Origin: Simmondsia chinensis
Taxonomy: Eukaryota > Streptophyta > Magnoliopsida > Caryophyllales > Simmondsiaceae
Assembly (NCBI GenBank): GCA_018398585.1
Contig: JAGTTD010000015.1
Coordinates: 1,121,001 to 1,185,000 of the forward strand
Direction of reading: 5' to 3'
Length of the DNA stretch: 64,000 nucleotides
Below the pieces are notes generated by a model. It was not told the origin of the DNA. It searched no databases and saw nothing but the letters and a program-made list of their open reading frames with translations. The translations under genes and the position numbers were made by a program. How positions within the stretch are numbered: the stretch's first letter is position 1; each line of letters starts with the position of its first letter. Shown here piece after piece: positions 30,746 through 42,548 of the stretch.

Positions 30746-31491
30746 AGATATTAATCCAAAACTAATTCGGTTAACGTGAATTTTATTGCAAGAACTAACA
30801 GTCTTTGTTAGGAAATCACCCAAGAACTGAGTTCAATTTAGATGCCAAAAAATAGATTTGAAAGACACTGGGAAGAGAGAAAGACAAAGCAATAACAAAC
30901 CAATTTACCTGAAAAACTCTCATGTTGAGTGAAAACCACTTACAGAGCAGAAAGCAATCTTCTAATAAGTGCAAAGTGATCATACTTATAGCATTAACAG
31001 TACAAAGTTGCCAATATGAAAGAATCTATTATAACATGAATTCATAAAACGCAAAACTATGTGTCTCGCAGATGAGGAGACAGATCGAAGTGTGATAATC
31101 TCAAACTTGTCAGTGCCGAAAGAAATTGCAATGACAGAAGAAGGTGATTTAGTAAGTAGGGATGGATTACCGTTTATGGACTTGGACACTATGAAAGCTG
31201 CAACTGACAACTTTCATGAGTCAAAGAAGCTTGGTAAGGGCAGTTTCGGCATTGTCTATGAGGTAATGTAGGCCTTTATTTGCTTCACTATTAGGCCATC
31301 CTGCTAATGTCATACGACCCATGAGATAAACCGAGATGAGCCCAAGCCAAAAGAGGGTGACGCCACCTGTGTAGGCCCGGGATGGTGATGAGAAGAGAGA
31401 AGCAAACCCAATTTTAACATCAATAAAATGTTTCCTCCCTCTTATCTTCATTTATTGCAATTAACTTAGATTAATTATCGGGACAAAACAA

Positions 31492-31605
31492 CAACTGAGT
31501 CAGTGTCTTAAGAGCTCCCGCTTATGCAGAGCCTAGGAGGGGTGGGATGTACGCAGCATTACCACTTTAGGGTGCTACCCTAAAAGGAGGTTGTGTCTGG
31601 GTATC
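31492..31605 (-). mobile_element. RTE/SINE tail, minus strand, in CRK-D intron 3
   Basis: Plus-strand text acaacaactgagtcagtg, then agctcccgcttatgcag, gggatgtacgcagcatta and aggaggttgtgtctgg is the complement of the shared tail. It is 5'-truncated with no 5S head. Confidence 0.7.
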
Positions 31606-32814
31606 ATGTCAAAATGGGTCCTATACTAATCGAATTACTGTCAACACATATCCGATCCAACCTGATATAGTCAAGTTTGGTTATATCTATTAGGAAGGTC
31701 ACCTTTTTTTTCCCCTCAGCTCCTAGCCTAGATGCAGAATGGAAGCGCAAATGACGACTTGAACACGCCAAATCGACCAAGGAAATCCACCGAATTTGAG
31801 AAGAATTCTCTAAGATTTTTCATTCAAATTCTTGAAATAATTTAAAAATGGATGCCAACAAAGTATTAGAGCTAATAGGTCAAACCCTAAAAATGCAAAA
31901 TTTCACTACTGCCCAAAGTGAGTCGGAAAACATAAAAGTGCCCAGAACGCATTTTAGAGTCTGAATTTTGGTGAAATAGGTGAGGCCAGTGGCAAAGTGG
32001 TCGGCTTTGCATAGTTCGACCGGAGAGCTTCGTTTTGATATTTTTATCTTACTAGCCCTGTAACTCCTCTTAGATCAAAAGTTGTGCCCTTTTTAATTTG
32101 CAATTGCAGTGCAATGCTTTCACTTCAAACCACTTGGGCTTTTGACTGTCCAATTGGTTTATAAAACTCCTCGATTATCAGGCCTTGTTCGACTTATATA
32201 GACTATGTTCAATTGTCATCTTTAGAGGATGGCATGTTAGAAAACGAATGGATCAATCAACCTTAGATTCAGTGATTCTTAAAGAAAAGGAGGTTTGGAA
32301 AAACATGGACTTGAGTCAGATATAAATCAAGTTAGTTATCAACTCATATCCAAACTGACACAACAGGGACAGCTCCCAGATGGAACAAAAATAGCAGTGA
32401 AGAGGCTGGAAAGGAGGTCATGGCAAGGCATGGAAGAGTTCAAAAATGAGATTGCCTTAATTGCGAATATCCAACACATAAACCTTGTACGCTTGCTTGG
32501 TTGTGGATTTGAGGGACAAGAAAAGATACTTGTCTATGAGTTCATGCCAAACAAAAGCCTCGATCTGTATATTTTTGGTCTGCTCCTCTCGTACTAATCG
32601 AGTCTTCTTTTATCCTGTTGCGATATTACATTAATGTAACAAGTAAAGCTATTGAAATTTGAACTCAAAACTTATGGGTCAGTGGCGCTATCTCAGCATC
32701 TCAAACCACTCGTCATTCCAACTGCTTAAATAAGTTATTAGGTGAAGATTTACAGCCGGTTTTCTACTCTGAGGTATTAACTTGAAGCTTTGTTAACCCT
32801 GAAGACTTTGAAGT

Positions 32815-33440
32815 CTAGTTTAATTTGGCTCTAGCTCGATTCGGCTCTATCATATTAGCACCCGGTTCAACAAACCTCTAGCTAACCTCAATTTGTTTAG
32901 ACTAGTAAGGTCATGAGCATAAGCTCATTTAAGCTTGTTTTCACTAGAATATGACCATATATTTTTCCCCCACTCGTCAAGTTTAAGGCTCCACTTGAGC
33001 TAAGCTTGTAGCTTGCTGAGTACGAGGGCTATGTGCTTGAGCGTAGCTCAAAGCTTCACGATCATGAAGAGTTTAAGCTCTAGTTCAACTTACCTTGAGC
33101 TTCAGAGCAAGCTCACTAATAAAAACTTCACATGTGAGCCTAGTAACAAGCCTCGTGTAACAATTACGGTGAAGAAGAGATTAGCACACCAGTCTATTGG
33201 AAAAGCCCAAATCCTAATTAGTTTTGCGATAAAACATTATAGAGACTTACATATATATAGACATTACATTCCAACTCCCTAGACTTAGTCCTAGCCTATT
33301 AATATTTAACAACTCGCTGGCTCGTAATTATAAATTTAGCACAACCCCTTTACAATTATTCAATAACGAAATTTTAAGCACATGCCCTTCTCGAGCTCAT
33401 TTAAGACCATTTATACTAAAACATGACCAAAAGGTCCCAC
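32815..33440. repeat. degenerate GAGCTC-family sequence in CRK-D intron 4
   Basis: Scattered ctagctcgattcggctc, gagctaagcttgtagc and tctcgagctcattt words mark one or two decayed copies of the GAGCTC-rich family. No ends can be fixed. Confidence 0.4.
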
Positions 33441-33964
33441 TGCCCCAAAATTTGCAGATGCAGAGAAGAGAGCACAACTAAGGTGGGAGATAAGGTATAA
33501 AATCATAAAAGGAATATCAAAGGGTCTCCACTATCTACATGATGATTCCCGGCTCAAAATCATCCACAGAGATCTTAAACCCAGTAATATTCTCTTGGAC
33601 CATGACATGGTTGCCAAAATTTCAGACTTTGGTATGGCCAGGATATTTTGTGACAACCAGGGGGCTGCTAGCACTAAGAGAATTGTTGGTACTTAGTAAG
33701 TACATACATCATTCTAGTAATATTTCCAGGTACATCCAAAAAATGTATTTAATATTACCGTTGATAAAAAAATGACACCGGATATGCCTCTGGTGAGAGT
33801 TGATGAAGAGGGTTAATATACAGTACCTTATAAGTACTAGATACATTTAGGACTCCTTGGGCGAGTTTATAGAGAAAGAGCACTGGCAAGTACAACTTGC
33901 CCTTAGGCTTTACACAAACTCAAATATCGGGTTTGGTCATCTGGTTACACCCAATAACTGGACT

Positions 33965-34860
33965 AATTGTCCTTAGTGCTATTTGTCCAGTGCTTCTCGC
34001 CATGGATAACCCACAGCCTACATCACAAGCCAAATAGTGACATTAGTCCTATAAATACCCTTCTATATCACCACAAATCAGCACAAGCACACTCCTCAAG
34101 ACTCTCCAAAGCTCTCAAAATTCTCTGGAGATTCCCTAAAACTCTGGTCCCTCTTTCCTCTTTAAAGCTTGAATTTAGCTCTCCTTACTCAAAGAACCCC
34201 TCTAAAAAACAAATACGTGCTTAATTGGATACTTAAATCCTGTATATGAAGTATTTGTGCTGTGGCAGTGGATAATTGGCACCGGAGTATGCAATGGAAG
34301 GGCTGTTTTCAGTGAAGTCGGATGTGTTTAGCTTGGGAGTCATAATGTTGGAGATCATCAGTGGGAAGAGGAGCAATCGCTTCCTCAACAAGCATGCTCA
34401 CGCTCTCCCTCACTATGTAAGTGAAAAATGCTCATACTACATGACTATATTTACACAGAAAAAAAATGATAGTGTTAGATCATGAATGCCAGAAGAGCTC
34501 AAAGAACCCTTGTGACCGATCATCTAGCTCTAGGAACCCTTGTGACCCGATCATCTAGTTACACACAAGAACAGAGTTACTCCCCATCAACACCTCTCAC
34601 CATGTAATACTAAGTTCCTTATTTTGAGCCTTCAAGTACCAAATAGGTTATGAAATCCGGATATCTCACATCACATATGAGCCATACAAATACCTCCGCT
34701 CAACGTAAATAAACATACCTCAAGACCCTCGAGTTCCCTCAGAATTCTCAATCCCCAAAACCCTCTAATCCCACTCATCTCTGAAGCTTGAGTCTAGCTT
34801 TCCTATTCCAAAAATTCTTGCAACAACAGTTACCCTTACCCAACTAGAGAGAGATTTACG
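33965..34860. repeat. related LTR-like blocks either side of CRK-D exon 6
   Basis: Text at about 34045-34205 (ctataaatacccttc, cctcaagactctccaaagc, ctttaaagcttgaatttag) recurs diverged at about 34715-34825 (cctcaagaccctcgag, ctgaagcttgagtctag). They look like the transcribed ends of LTR retrotransposons. Exon 6 (34269-34416) lies between them. Confidence 0.4.
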
Positions 34861-35084
34861 CCATTCACCCCAATAAATTTGTTCAAATTGATTTCTTGAT
34901 TTCTTTCTATTCAAAATAATCCCTAATATTTATAATTTTATTAAAATTAGTCTTTCAATTTTTCTTTTGTACAAAATGGTTACTGATATTTTACTTTATG
35001 ACATAAATAGTCCCCTGCCTGATGACTAAAATTTGTAAACAAACTTAAAAATATCATGCGTCAACCATGTAATACATGGGGGTG

Positions 35085-35550
35085 CAAAGAGCCCTGGTGA
35101 GTCAGCTCGTCATAAAGCTTGAAAGGCTCGGCTCGTTTTGAGCTCGAGGCGAGCCGGCTCATATAGTTTATCGAGCTAAGCCCGAGCCCAGTGAAGCTCG
35201 AGCTCGTAGGCTCACGGGTCTAAACTAAGTGAGCTTTTTTAATATAATGTATTCGATTAAATATTGCCAAATAAAGTCAAATTTGAACCTAAATAAGCCA
35301 AGTTCAAGCTTAAACGTGCCCAAACAAGCCAAGATTGGGCTTAAATGAGCCAAGATATTGCAAGCTTAATTCAAAACTCGCCGACCTTAGACCGAGCCAA
35401 GCTAAGCCAAGCTAGGCCCGAGCTTTTGATGAGCTGAGCTGGAGCTTAAACTTTCCGATTTCAGGTAGCTTCAAGCCGAGCTTAATACAAACAAGCCAAA
35501 CCTCGAGCCTAGCAGGCTCGGGCTCTGCTCGGCTGAAATACGCCCCTGGT
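35085..35550. mobile_element. GAGCTC-rich TIR element in CRK-D intron 6
   Basis: Begins ggggtgcaaagagccc and ends ctgaaatacgcccct, with dense gagctcgaggcgagcc-type text between. It ends about 65 bases before the last exon. Confidence 0.6.
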
Positions 35551-35921
35551 AATACACTCCCCAAGTAGATGAATTGCATAGTAAAGCATTATTCTAATTG
35601 GACAGGCGTGGAGGCTATGGAAACAAGGGAAAGAACTAGAATTCATAGACCCAGTACTAGAAGAGCCATACTCAGTTGAGGAAGTTCTGAGATGCATCCA
35701 TGTAGCGCTCCTCTGCGCGCAGGAGGATCCCGCCGACCGGCCTGCCATGGCCGCCGTGGTTTCCCTGCTCAGCGGTGAATCTAGTGGTGTTCCTAATCAG
35801 CCAAAGAAGCCCGGATCAGAGGAGCCCACCCTACGTCCCTACTACAATGAGCTTGTCATCAGTAACACTAAATCTTCTGTAAATCAATTGACTGTCTCTA
35901 CCTTGGCCCCTAGACAACAAC

Positions 35922-36056
35922 ACTACTTGGTTGGGGTTCCTCGGAAACAGCCTCTCTTCAGGGTAGCCCCTTGAAGGGGGAAGGCTGCGTACACCTACCC
36001 CAGACCTTGCTTATGCGAGAGCTCTTGGAGGCACTGGGTTTGTTGTTGTTTTGTAC
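35922..36056 (+). mobile_element. RTE/SINE tail at the 3' end of CRK-D
   Basis: Tail blocks run in order: ggttggggttcctcgg, aaacagcctctcttcagggt, agccccttgaaggggga, aggctgcgtacacctac, cagaccttgcttatgcgag and a TTG-rich end. It begins right after the expected CRK-D end (VSTLAPR). It therefore supplies the last residues, the stop codon (35972-35974) and the 3' flank. Confidence 0.8.
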
Positions 36057-36373
36057 ATGTAAAAGAAAATTTAGGTCATTGATTCCAATAAAAAGTGTTA
36101 AAGCAATTTAAAATCTGAGACCTTAATTTAGATTTAATGGTGTATATTTTCCTCTTATCCTGTAAGATATTAAAATTTAGAAATCTCTCCTATTAGTCTA
36201 ACATTTGGTATTTAGCAAACTTAATTTGACCTCTAATTATATATTATATTATACTTGACACGAATGTATAGAAGTATGCCTACATGCATTTGAGTAAATG
36301 TATATGTATATGTATATGTATATATGTATTTGATTAGGGAGCAAGGCAAAAAATTAAGTGGAGAGCAAGCATA
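36057..36373. other. spacer with a TATATG tract
   Basis: Non-coding. A short (TATATG)n-like run lies at about 36300-36325. Confidence 0.5.
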
Positions 36374-37467
36374 TGTAGGAATGGCAATGGAGTGGACAAA
36401 ACCCGCTACCCATATAAGTGGGGCGGGTAGTGGGTACAGGTTAGGTGGTGTATGGTAGGAGTGTAAACGAGCCGAGCACCCCCTTGTTCAAACTCGAGTT
36501 CGAGCCGAGTTCTTATCGAACATTTCTAACCCTTGTTCGAACTGGGTTCGATAAGAATATAGTGTGTTCGATACTTGGCTCAGCTCGTTAGGCTTATCGA
36601 GCTGAGTCGAGCTTGTTATCGAGTTGAGCCGAACTTGCTATTGAGTCGAGTCGAGCTCATTATCGAGCCCAATTGAGTTTTAAACTGAGCCAAGCTTGCA
36701 ATCAAGTTGAGCTCATTAACGAGCCGAGCTTTTTAAGTTATTATCGAACCATTTTTGAACTAATACCAACTATTATCAAGCTCATAACAAGCCCTTAATG
36801 AGCTGATATCGAGCCCCTTGATGAGCTCTTATCGAGCCCTTATCAAACTGTTCGTAAACATTAGCGAGCCAAGCACCCCTCCTGTTCGAACCCACCTCGT
36901 TAAGCTTATCGAGCTTGTTCGAACTCGGCTCGATAAGCTATCCAGCCCTCCTAATGAACACGAATGAGCCCTAATCGATTTCATACGCAAGTAGTTCATC
37001 GAACGCTCTGTTCGTTTACACCCCCTAGGTTTGGGTATAGTTTTATACCCGCCCCACCCAGCTCCGCTCCATACCCACCCCGCCCCTCTTCATACCCACT
37101 ATACTCGCTTCATTTTGTATACAGTTAACCTTCAAATTAAAAAATACATGTTTAAAATCAATAACCTAAATTGTTTATCAATGTTATAAAAAAATATAAT
37201 TGGTTTTCAAAATAGTATTAAATAACTAATATGAGCAGGTATAGATAATTGTTTTCTACGTACATTAGGGAGGGTAGAAGGCAGGTAATAGATACCCGCG
37301 GGTAATGGGGCAGGTATGGATATGGGTTTGTACCCCCGAAATAGGTACGGGTATCCACTTTATACCCATAGCGGGTAATGGGGTGGGTATGGTTTGGATA
37401 GCGGATCTGGGTATGGAGGAAGCACCGCAGGCTGGGCCCCGCCCCATCCCACCCCATCACCATCCCT
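36374..37467. mobile_element. Mutator-like MITE with a nested GAGCTC element
   Basis: Outer ends taggaatggcaatggagt and the inverse of tagggatggtgatggggt flank G/C-rich gggtatgggta-type text. The bordering repeats aagcatatg and aagcttatg (8 of 9 bases) fit a Mutator-like 9-bp duplication. The interior is interrupted by another element at 36458-37029. Short ORFs through the GGGTAT repeats are not genes. Confidence 0.55.
36458..37029. mobile_element. GAGCTC-rich TIR element, nested
   Basis: Starts ggagtgtaaacgagccgagc and ends ttcgtttacacccccta. About 570 non-coding bases are made of degenerate palindromic gagctc/ctcgat words. It splits the gggtag...gggtat text of the surrounding element, so it inserted later. 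Confidence 0.7.
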
Positions 37468-39260
37468 AAGCTTATGGGATTGGAGTGAGAAGCAAGCATA
37501 TGGGATTGGCCGGGCGGGAGGGGGGAAGGCCCCTTCTATAAATAGAACCATTAGCCAATTCCATATTTTCTCCACCTAAACTAAGTAAAAATTGAGAATT
37601 GAAGGCTAGAGATAGTAAACTTATAATTTAGAATTTCAAGGGAGCCATATTTCTACAAATAACTTATCTGTTAATTCTTTCGCCCTTTTGGCTAAAACGT
37701 CCAAGTTTTTGATCTATTTAATTATAGCTAAGTATTTCGTGAATTTCTCAAAAGTTTTTTAAAAGACTTCTTTTTTACATGCCACATACGGACATCTTTA
37801 CCGTTCTATGTGTTCTAAAACTAGAAAGGGATCAAGTATGTTTGTTCAAGTTTGTGCAAGCATGGAATTCGAAATCGGTTATGTTATGTACCTTTGATTT
37901 ATGATGCTTCGGTAATATGATTTGATTTATATTTTATGAGGTGCAAACGTGCAATGTGTTTCTTATGCTTGTTTCCAGGTTGTGCCCTATGATGACGAGG
38001 AAAGATATCTTTGAGCCCTCGATGGGGGGGATTATACCATCTCTGTTAGCAGTGTACTGTCGGAACGTTCTTCTGAACACGTAGTTGGCCAGGGCCCATT
38101 ATGATAGCCAATTATGAGCCCAGTTGCAAGGATTATATGCAGCCACAACCAATGACTTAATGCCTAAGAGATTAGTTGATGTGTTCTTAAGTCTACAAAT
38201 AATTGATCTTTGTTTTCGTGTTGGCTGGTTTGTTACTTATTGGGCTTTAAGCTTATCCTTTTTCTTTATGGCTTTTAGACAGGGCATAGCGGGTCTCTTG
38301 AAGAAGCTCAAAGAACCTAACTACTATATTATTAAAGTTAGAAAGAAGCTTAGAGATTTTTCTTATAGTTTACTACTTCATAAATTCTTAATATAGGACT
38401 CTATTTCAGTTGACGTGAAGTTTTAGTGCCCGGTAAATGACAGATTCCCATCAATTGTGGAATATTTTTAATTTCTTGTTCGGCCAACCCAATTTGACTC
38501 GTATAAATCAATTATCAAGAATATTCGGGTTCGCCGAACGTTGACCCCGTTTACTTGGAATTGTCCACCACAAGTACCACCAAAATGCAAAGGTCACTAC
38601 TGGTACCGTTCCCATGCAGACAACAGGAAAGGCACATTATTTTTTTCGGATAAATAGGGATAAGATCACGATACAAGATAGGCTACTCGACCAAAGTGAG
38701 GTATAGGACACCCATAAGGAGATGTGGATCAAAAAAGTACTAGCACAAACAACAGGCCAAAACAAGAGAACAGGAAAGCACAACGAAATACAAATCGGGC
38801 TAACATACGCTAGAAGACTATAGAAACTAAAAGTAAAAATAAAGCTAAAAATAAACCGGGGCGTGCCAAGATCAGGCTGGGAGATGAAGCACAGCATCAA
38901 GACCGGGGGGGATGGGAGGTACTCAAGACAGAAATTACCTAGTCCATCAATACAAATTGCTCGATCATGATAGATTCGTCATCATCAAAGCTTAACCTGA
39001 GCTTCTTTCTAGTCTCCCGAGTGTGATTATTTTCAACTAATGTTTTGCCTTTTTATTCAGGAAAAATACGGTTAAGTGTTATAAAACGTTTATTAAACGG
39101 CTAACATAAAAGAACACATATTTTACCTTATTTTTACAGTTATACATAAATGGCCTTTTTAAATGAAAAAATAAAAATACATATTTAATACGTCAAGTAT
39201 ACGCGTATTTTATGATAGTGCTTGATACTCCTTAATTTCCAAGTTGTTTCTCCCTCTTCC
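37468..39260. other. spacer upstream of CRK-E, nothing firmly recognised
   Basis: The short ORFs (38124-38396 +, 38637-38900 -) have no recognisable domain. Poly-purine and tRNA-primer signatures were looked for and not found. Confidence 0.45.
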
Positions 39261-39261
39261 C

Positions 39262-39269
39262 TATATATA
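39262..39269 (+). promoter_or_regulatory. candidate TATA box of CRK-E
   Basis: TATATATA in the context CTATATATAG, 109 bases upstream of the CRK-E ATG. This is a typical distance for a plant core promoter with a leader of about 80 bases. Motif evidence only. Confidence 0.55.
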
Positions 39270-40559
39270 GCATTGCTATTTCCGGATTTGATCATATCAT
39301 ATATTCTAATTAATTAGCATCAAAATTACAACTTCAAAAACAAAAAAGCAAAAAAAAAAAAAAAAAATTAAAAAATAATGTCCACCCCTTTAATTATTTG
39401 CAAGCTTAATTTTTTGTTCCTCTTTTTATTGATTTTTATTTCAATAATTCATTATTCTAAATGCAGTTTTATAGGAAAATTATGCAATAACACTACTGAC
39501 TTGTACTCGCCCAACTCTACTTACCATACCAACCTCAATGCCCTCCTCTCTTCCCTTAATGTCCACTCCAATAACTCTATTGGCTTCTACAACACTACCG
39601 CTGGGACTGGTAGTGACATCGTCTATGGGGACTTCCTTTGTCGCGGCGATTTTGACGTACCCACCTGCCAAGAGTGTGTAACCTATGCCACCGCCAACCT
39701 CCCTGGGATTTGCCCGAGGTGTAAAAACGCTGTGGTTTGGTTCGTACTATTGAGTTTAGTCGGGTTGAAACTTTTTTTTAGGAGTTGGCATGTGTAAGAA
39801 CTATTTGGTATTAGGTGAAGAAGTTAATTAAGCTTATATATTAATATCTTCTTTCTCGCAGCTCAATATATGTTTTTATCATAAAACTTATTGGCATTAG
39901 ACAGAGTAATTAAATAAGTTTGTTAAATTTCATATGTATGCACTAGACTTACAAGTTTTTTGTTGATCTAATATCTTTCACAATTCTAACGTGGGATTCT
40001 GATTCAAGCCTCACACGTGGAGTCCTTAATAAAGTTAAAAGATTGATCTCTTTTATCCAATATGAAATTCAACTGATTAACTCACTCACACGTGAAATTT
40101 TTAATAGGTACGATGACTGCATGGTCAAATACTCAAATGAATCATTCTTTAAGACGGTGTTGACTGACATGCGCGCCATATACGCGTGGAGCATGTACAA
40201 CACGACTAATGTGGCAGAGTTCAACAAAGCGCTAAGTAACATAGTCAACAATCTGGCTGTCCACGTGGTGGAAAATCATTCGGGGAGGAGGTTTGGTACG
40301 ATGGAGGGAAAAGTCAACGGATTTCAAACGTTGTACACAATGGAACAGTGCACGCCGATACTAACGGCTAGTGACTGTAGCCTGTGCTTGCAGTCGGCGA
40401 TAAGTCAACTTCCTAGTTGTTGTAGTGGGAGAATTGGTGGGAGAGTATTAACAGCCAGCTGTAATGTAAGGTGGGTTGAAACAAACGATTTGAGTTGAGT
40501 TTAATACCTTCATTAACGATAACTAGTGTCTAAAATCGACAGTAAGCCAATGTTTAGCA

Positions 40560-41035
40560 TCGGTGATAAGTCTTATTAAACTCGAGTTCAATATGAGCCT
40601 TTATTCAAATTTCAAACCTTTATTTGAACTCAATTTGATAAGATATTAGTATGTACGATACTTGGATCGATTCAGCTCTTTAGCATAATTGAGTCCAGTC
40701 GAGCTCGCTGTATATCGACGAGTTGGGCTCATTATTGAGCCAAGTCAAGCTTATACTTGACCGAAGTTTGCTATCTAGTTGAGCTATTTATGTTACTATT
40801 GAGTTGTTATCGAACCATTTTTTTCTCTAATATAGAGTCGTTAATAAGCCCTTAATGAGCCATTGTCAAATTGTTGGCAAACATTAATGACTACAGCACC
40901 CCTCTCTTCGGCTTGTTAATCTTATTGAGCCTACTCAAACTTATATGGAGCTCCTATAACGAATAAGAACAAAGCCTATTGGATTTAGAACATGAGTAGC
41001 TTATTGAATGTTTAGTATGTTTATCTCCTTTGCAT
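40560..41035. repeat. degenerate GAGCTC-family sequence in CRK-E intron 2
   Basis: Text such as ctcgagttcaatatgagcc, gagtccagtcgagctcgctg and gttatcgaaccattttt belongs to the GAGCTC-rich family but is strongly diverged. The same block occurs at about 61790-62230 in the duplicated region. Confidence 0.5.
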
Positions 41036-41755
41036 GTCCAAATTTCAATTTGCATATGTGACATCTACATATAAGTCTAGTTAAAATATTATTTCAAAAT
41101 GAACTAGGGTTATCTCGGATTTTGGATTAGCTTGACTGGGGTCTTGTTCAACTTAGACTTGAGTTACGCAGAGTCATTTCAGGTTTGAGTTATCTCAGAT
41201 TTTGGATCTCTATTTTCGATTTCCAACTTTAAATTAGATCGGGTTATATTCAAGTCGGTTAAGACACATTTGGGTTCGAGTCATTCAAGTAAGGTCATTT
41301 GAGTTTTAGGTCAAATTTAGATGAGGCCGGGTGTTTGAGTTTCCAATCATCTTATTATTCAAGTTAATTGAGTTAGATCGTTTTGGTTTCGGATAAATAG
41401 ACCACCCGAGGAATTGGAATACACGGTTTTCAATTAAAACCCAATTTTATGGAATTAGGTACTGAAATTATAATTTTAATTCCAACAAGTAAATCAAATA
41501 ATATATATAAAATATAGATTTCAATTTCAGTCTCAATTCAATTTCAGGCTCTAACTATGCGAAACATAAGTTAATTGTTTTTATAATTCACATTTTTTTG
41601 AGATTTCTTAACAAGGTACGAGATCACTGCCTTCTACGGCCAGAATACGACGGCGGCGCTGCCACTACAACCAGATGCGCCTCCGCCTCTGCTCGATGGA
41701 AGTGAGTATATTAATATTGCACTCAATTTATATATACAAAATACGTAACAAAAAG

Positions 41756-42291
41756 TGATCGGTTATATATAAACTTTACATGTAAGTCTAATAAAAATAT
41801 CATATAGAAGCTGTGAGGTGAGGAGATCAATATATAACCTAGTGAGTTACTCCACATTATATTAATTGGTTTTAGGATAGAGCTCTACTTGGACTTATAT
41901 GTGGATCTCATATGTGCCAATTCCGTCAGTCGGGCCCGAAAGGCCTGTAACATGGTATCAGAGAGTGAGGGGATAATCCTGGGCTCTTGTTTACGCGCTG
42001 TCTCCTCATGAAAAGGGGTGCATTTGAGTTTGTTGCACAAAGGATCTTTCCAATAGTTGGATCTAATTAGATGTGTTTATCGTAGAGTCATATGTGAGGG
42101 GAGTGTTCAGGATTTCACATGGGAGTCTAGTGAGAATCCTACATAAGAGTTAAAAGAATGAAGAGATCAATATTTAAGCCAAGTGGGTTATTCCACCTAA
42201 TGCCAATTGGTTTTAGGATGGAATTTCACTTAGACTTATATGTGGATCTTATGTGTGCCAACTCCGTGGGTCGAGTCTAAAGGCTTATATT
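41756..42291 (+). mobile_element. complete TRIM retrotransposon in CRK-E intron 3
   Basis: The left LTR (about 41756-41952) ends in CA and is followed directly by TGGTATCAGAG (41953-41963), complementary to the 3' end of initiator tRNA-Met. After about 140 bases a purine tract (gtgaggggag) precedes the right LTR (42104 to about 42291), which opens TGTTCAGG. The two LTRs share most of their text (gaggagatcaatat / gaagagatcaatat; acttatatgtggatct). No coding sequence fits inside, as is usual for TRIMs. It is the best reference copy for the many solo LTRs here. Confidence 0.75.
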
Positions 42292-42548
42292 TAGCCCTCA
42301 TTATGCTTATTTTCGTTGCCCAATTAAACCCTAGACTGGGGTGTAATAGAGGGAGGGTAAAGTTCTAAAAAAATTTGGATAATTTTCTACTTGTTTTACT
42401 ATAACGCTCATTACTCTCACCACTTTACTCAATTGTAAATAGGGTTAACCCAGTTGCCCCTTTTTATCCTTATCCTTCTTTATTAAACATACACAAACAA
42501 GTAGGATAACCCTTGATCTTTTCCATCTTTACCCCTCTTTAACAAGCA

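Larger units (their letters stand above)
28528..35974 (+). pseudogene. CRK-D, complete receptor-like kinase with one nonsense codon
   Basis: Seven exons (28528-29311, 30310-30447, 31072-31262, 32367-32577, 33458-33695, 34269-34416, 35606-35974) join in frame with canonical GT-AG introns. Signal peptide is about residues 1-33. DUF26-1 has C93-C102-C105 and DUF26-2 has C206-C215-C218. The TM helix is about 271-292. The kinase loop is GKGSFGIVYE, and [12 protein letters not shown] and DFGMAR follow. The one lesion is TAA at 34273-34275 (codon 523) where paralogues read Tyr in YGYMAPE; the next codon is TTG for Met. The product would stop at 522 residues, without the P+1/APE region and C-lobe. 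The last exon runs past the expected end (VSTLAPR) into a transposon tail. Either this is a very young pseudogene or it makes a truncated, probably kinase-dead receptor. Confidence 0.88.

Noticed and set aside
37218..37579. Overlapping ORFs in GGGTAT-rich sequence
   Set aside because: Several frames on both strands are open because of the repetitive G/C-rich text of the Mutator-like element.
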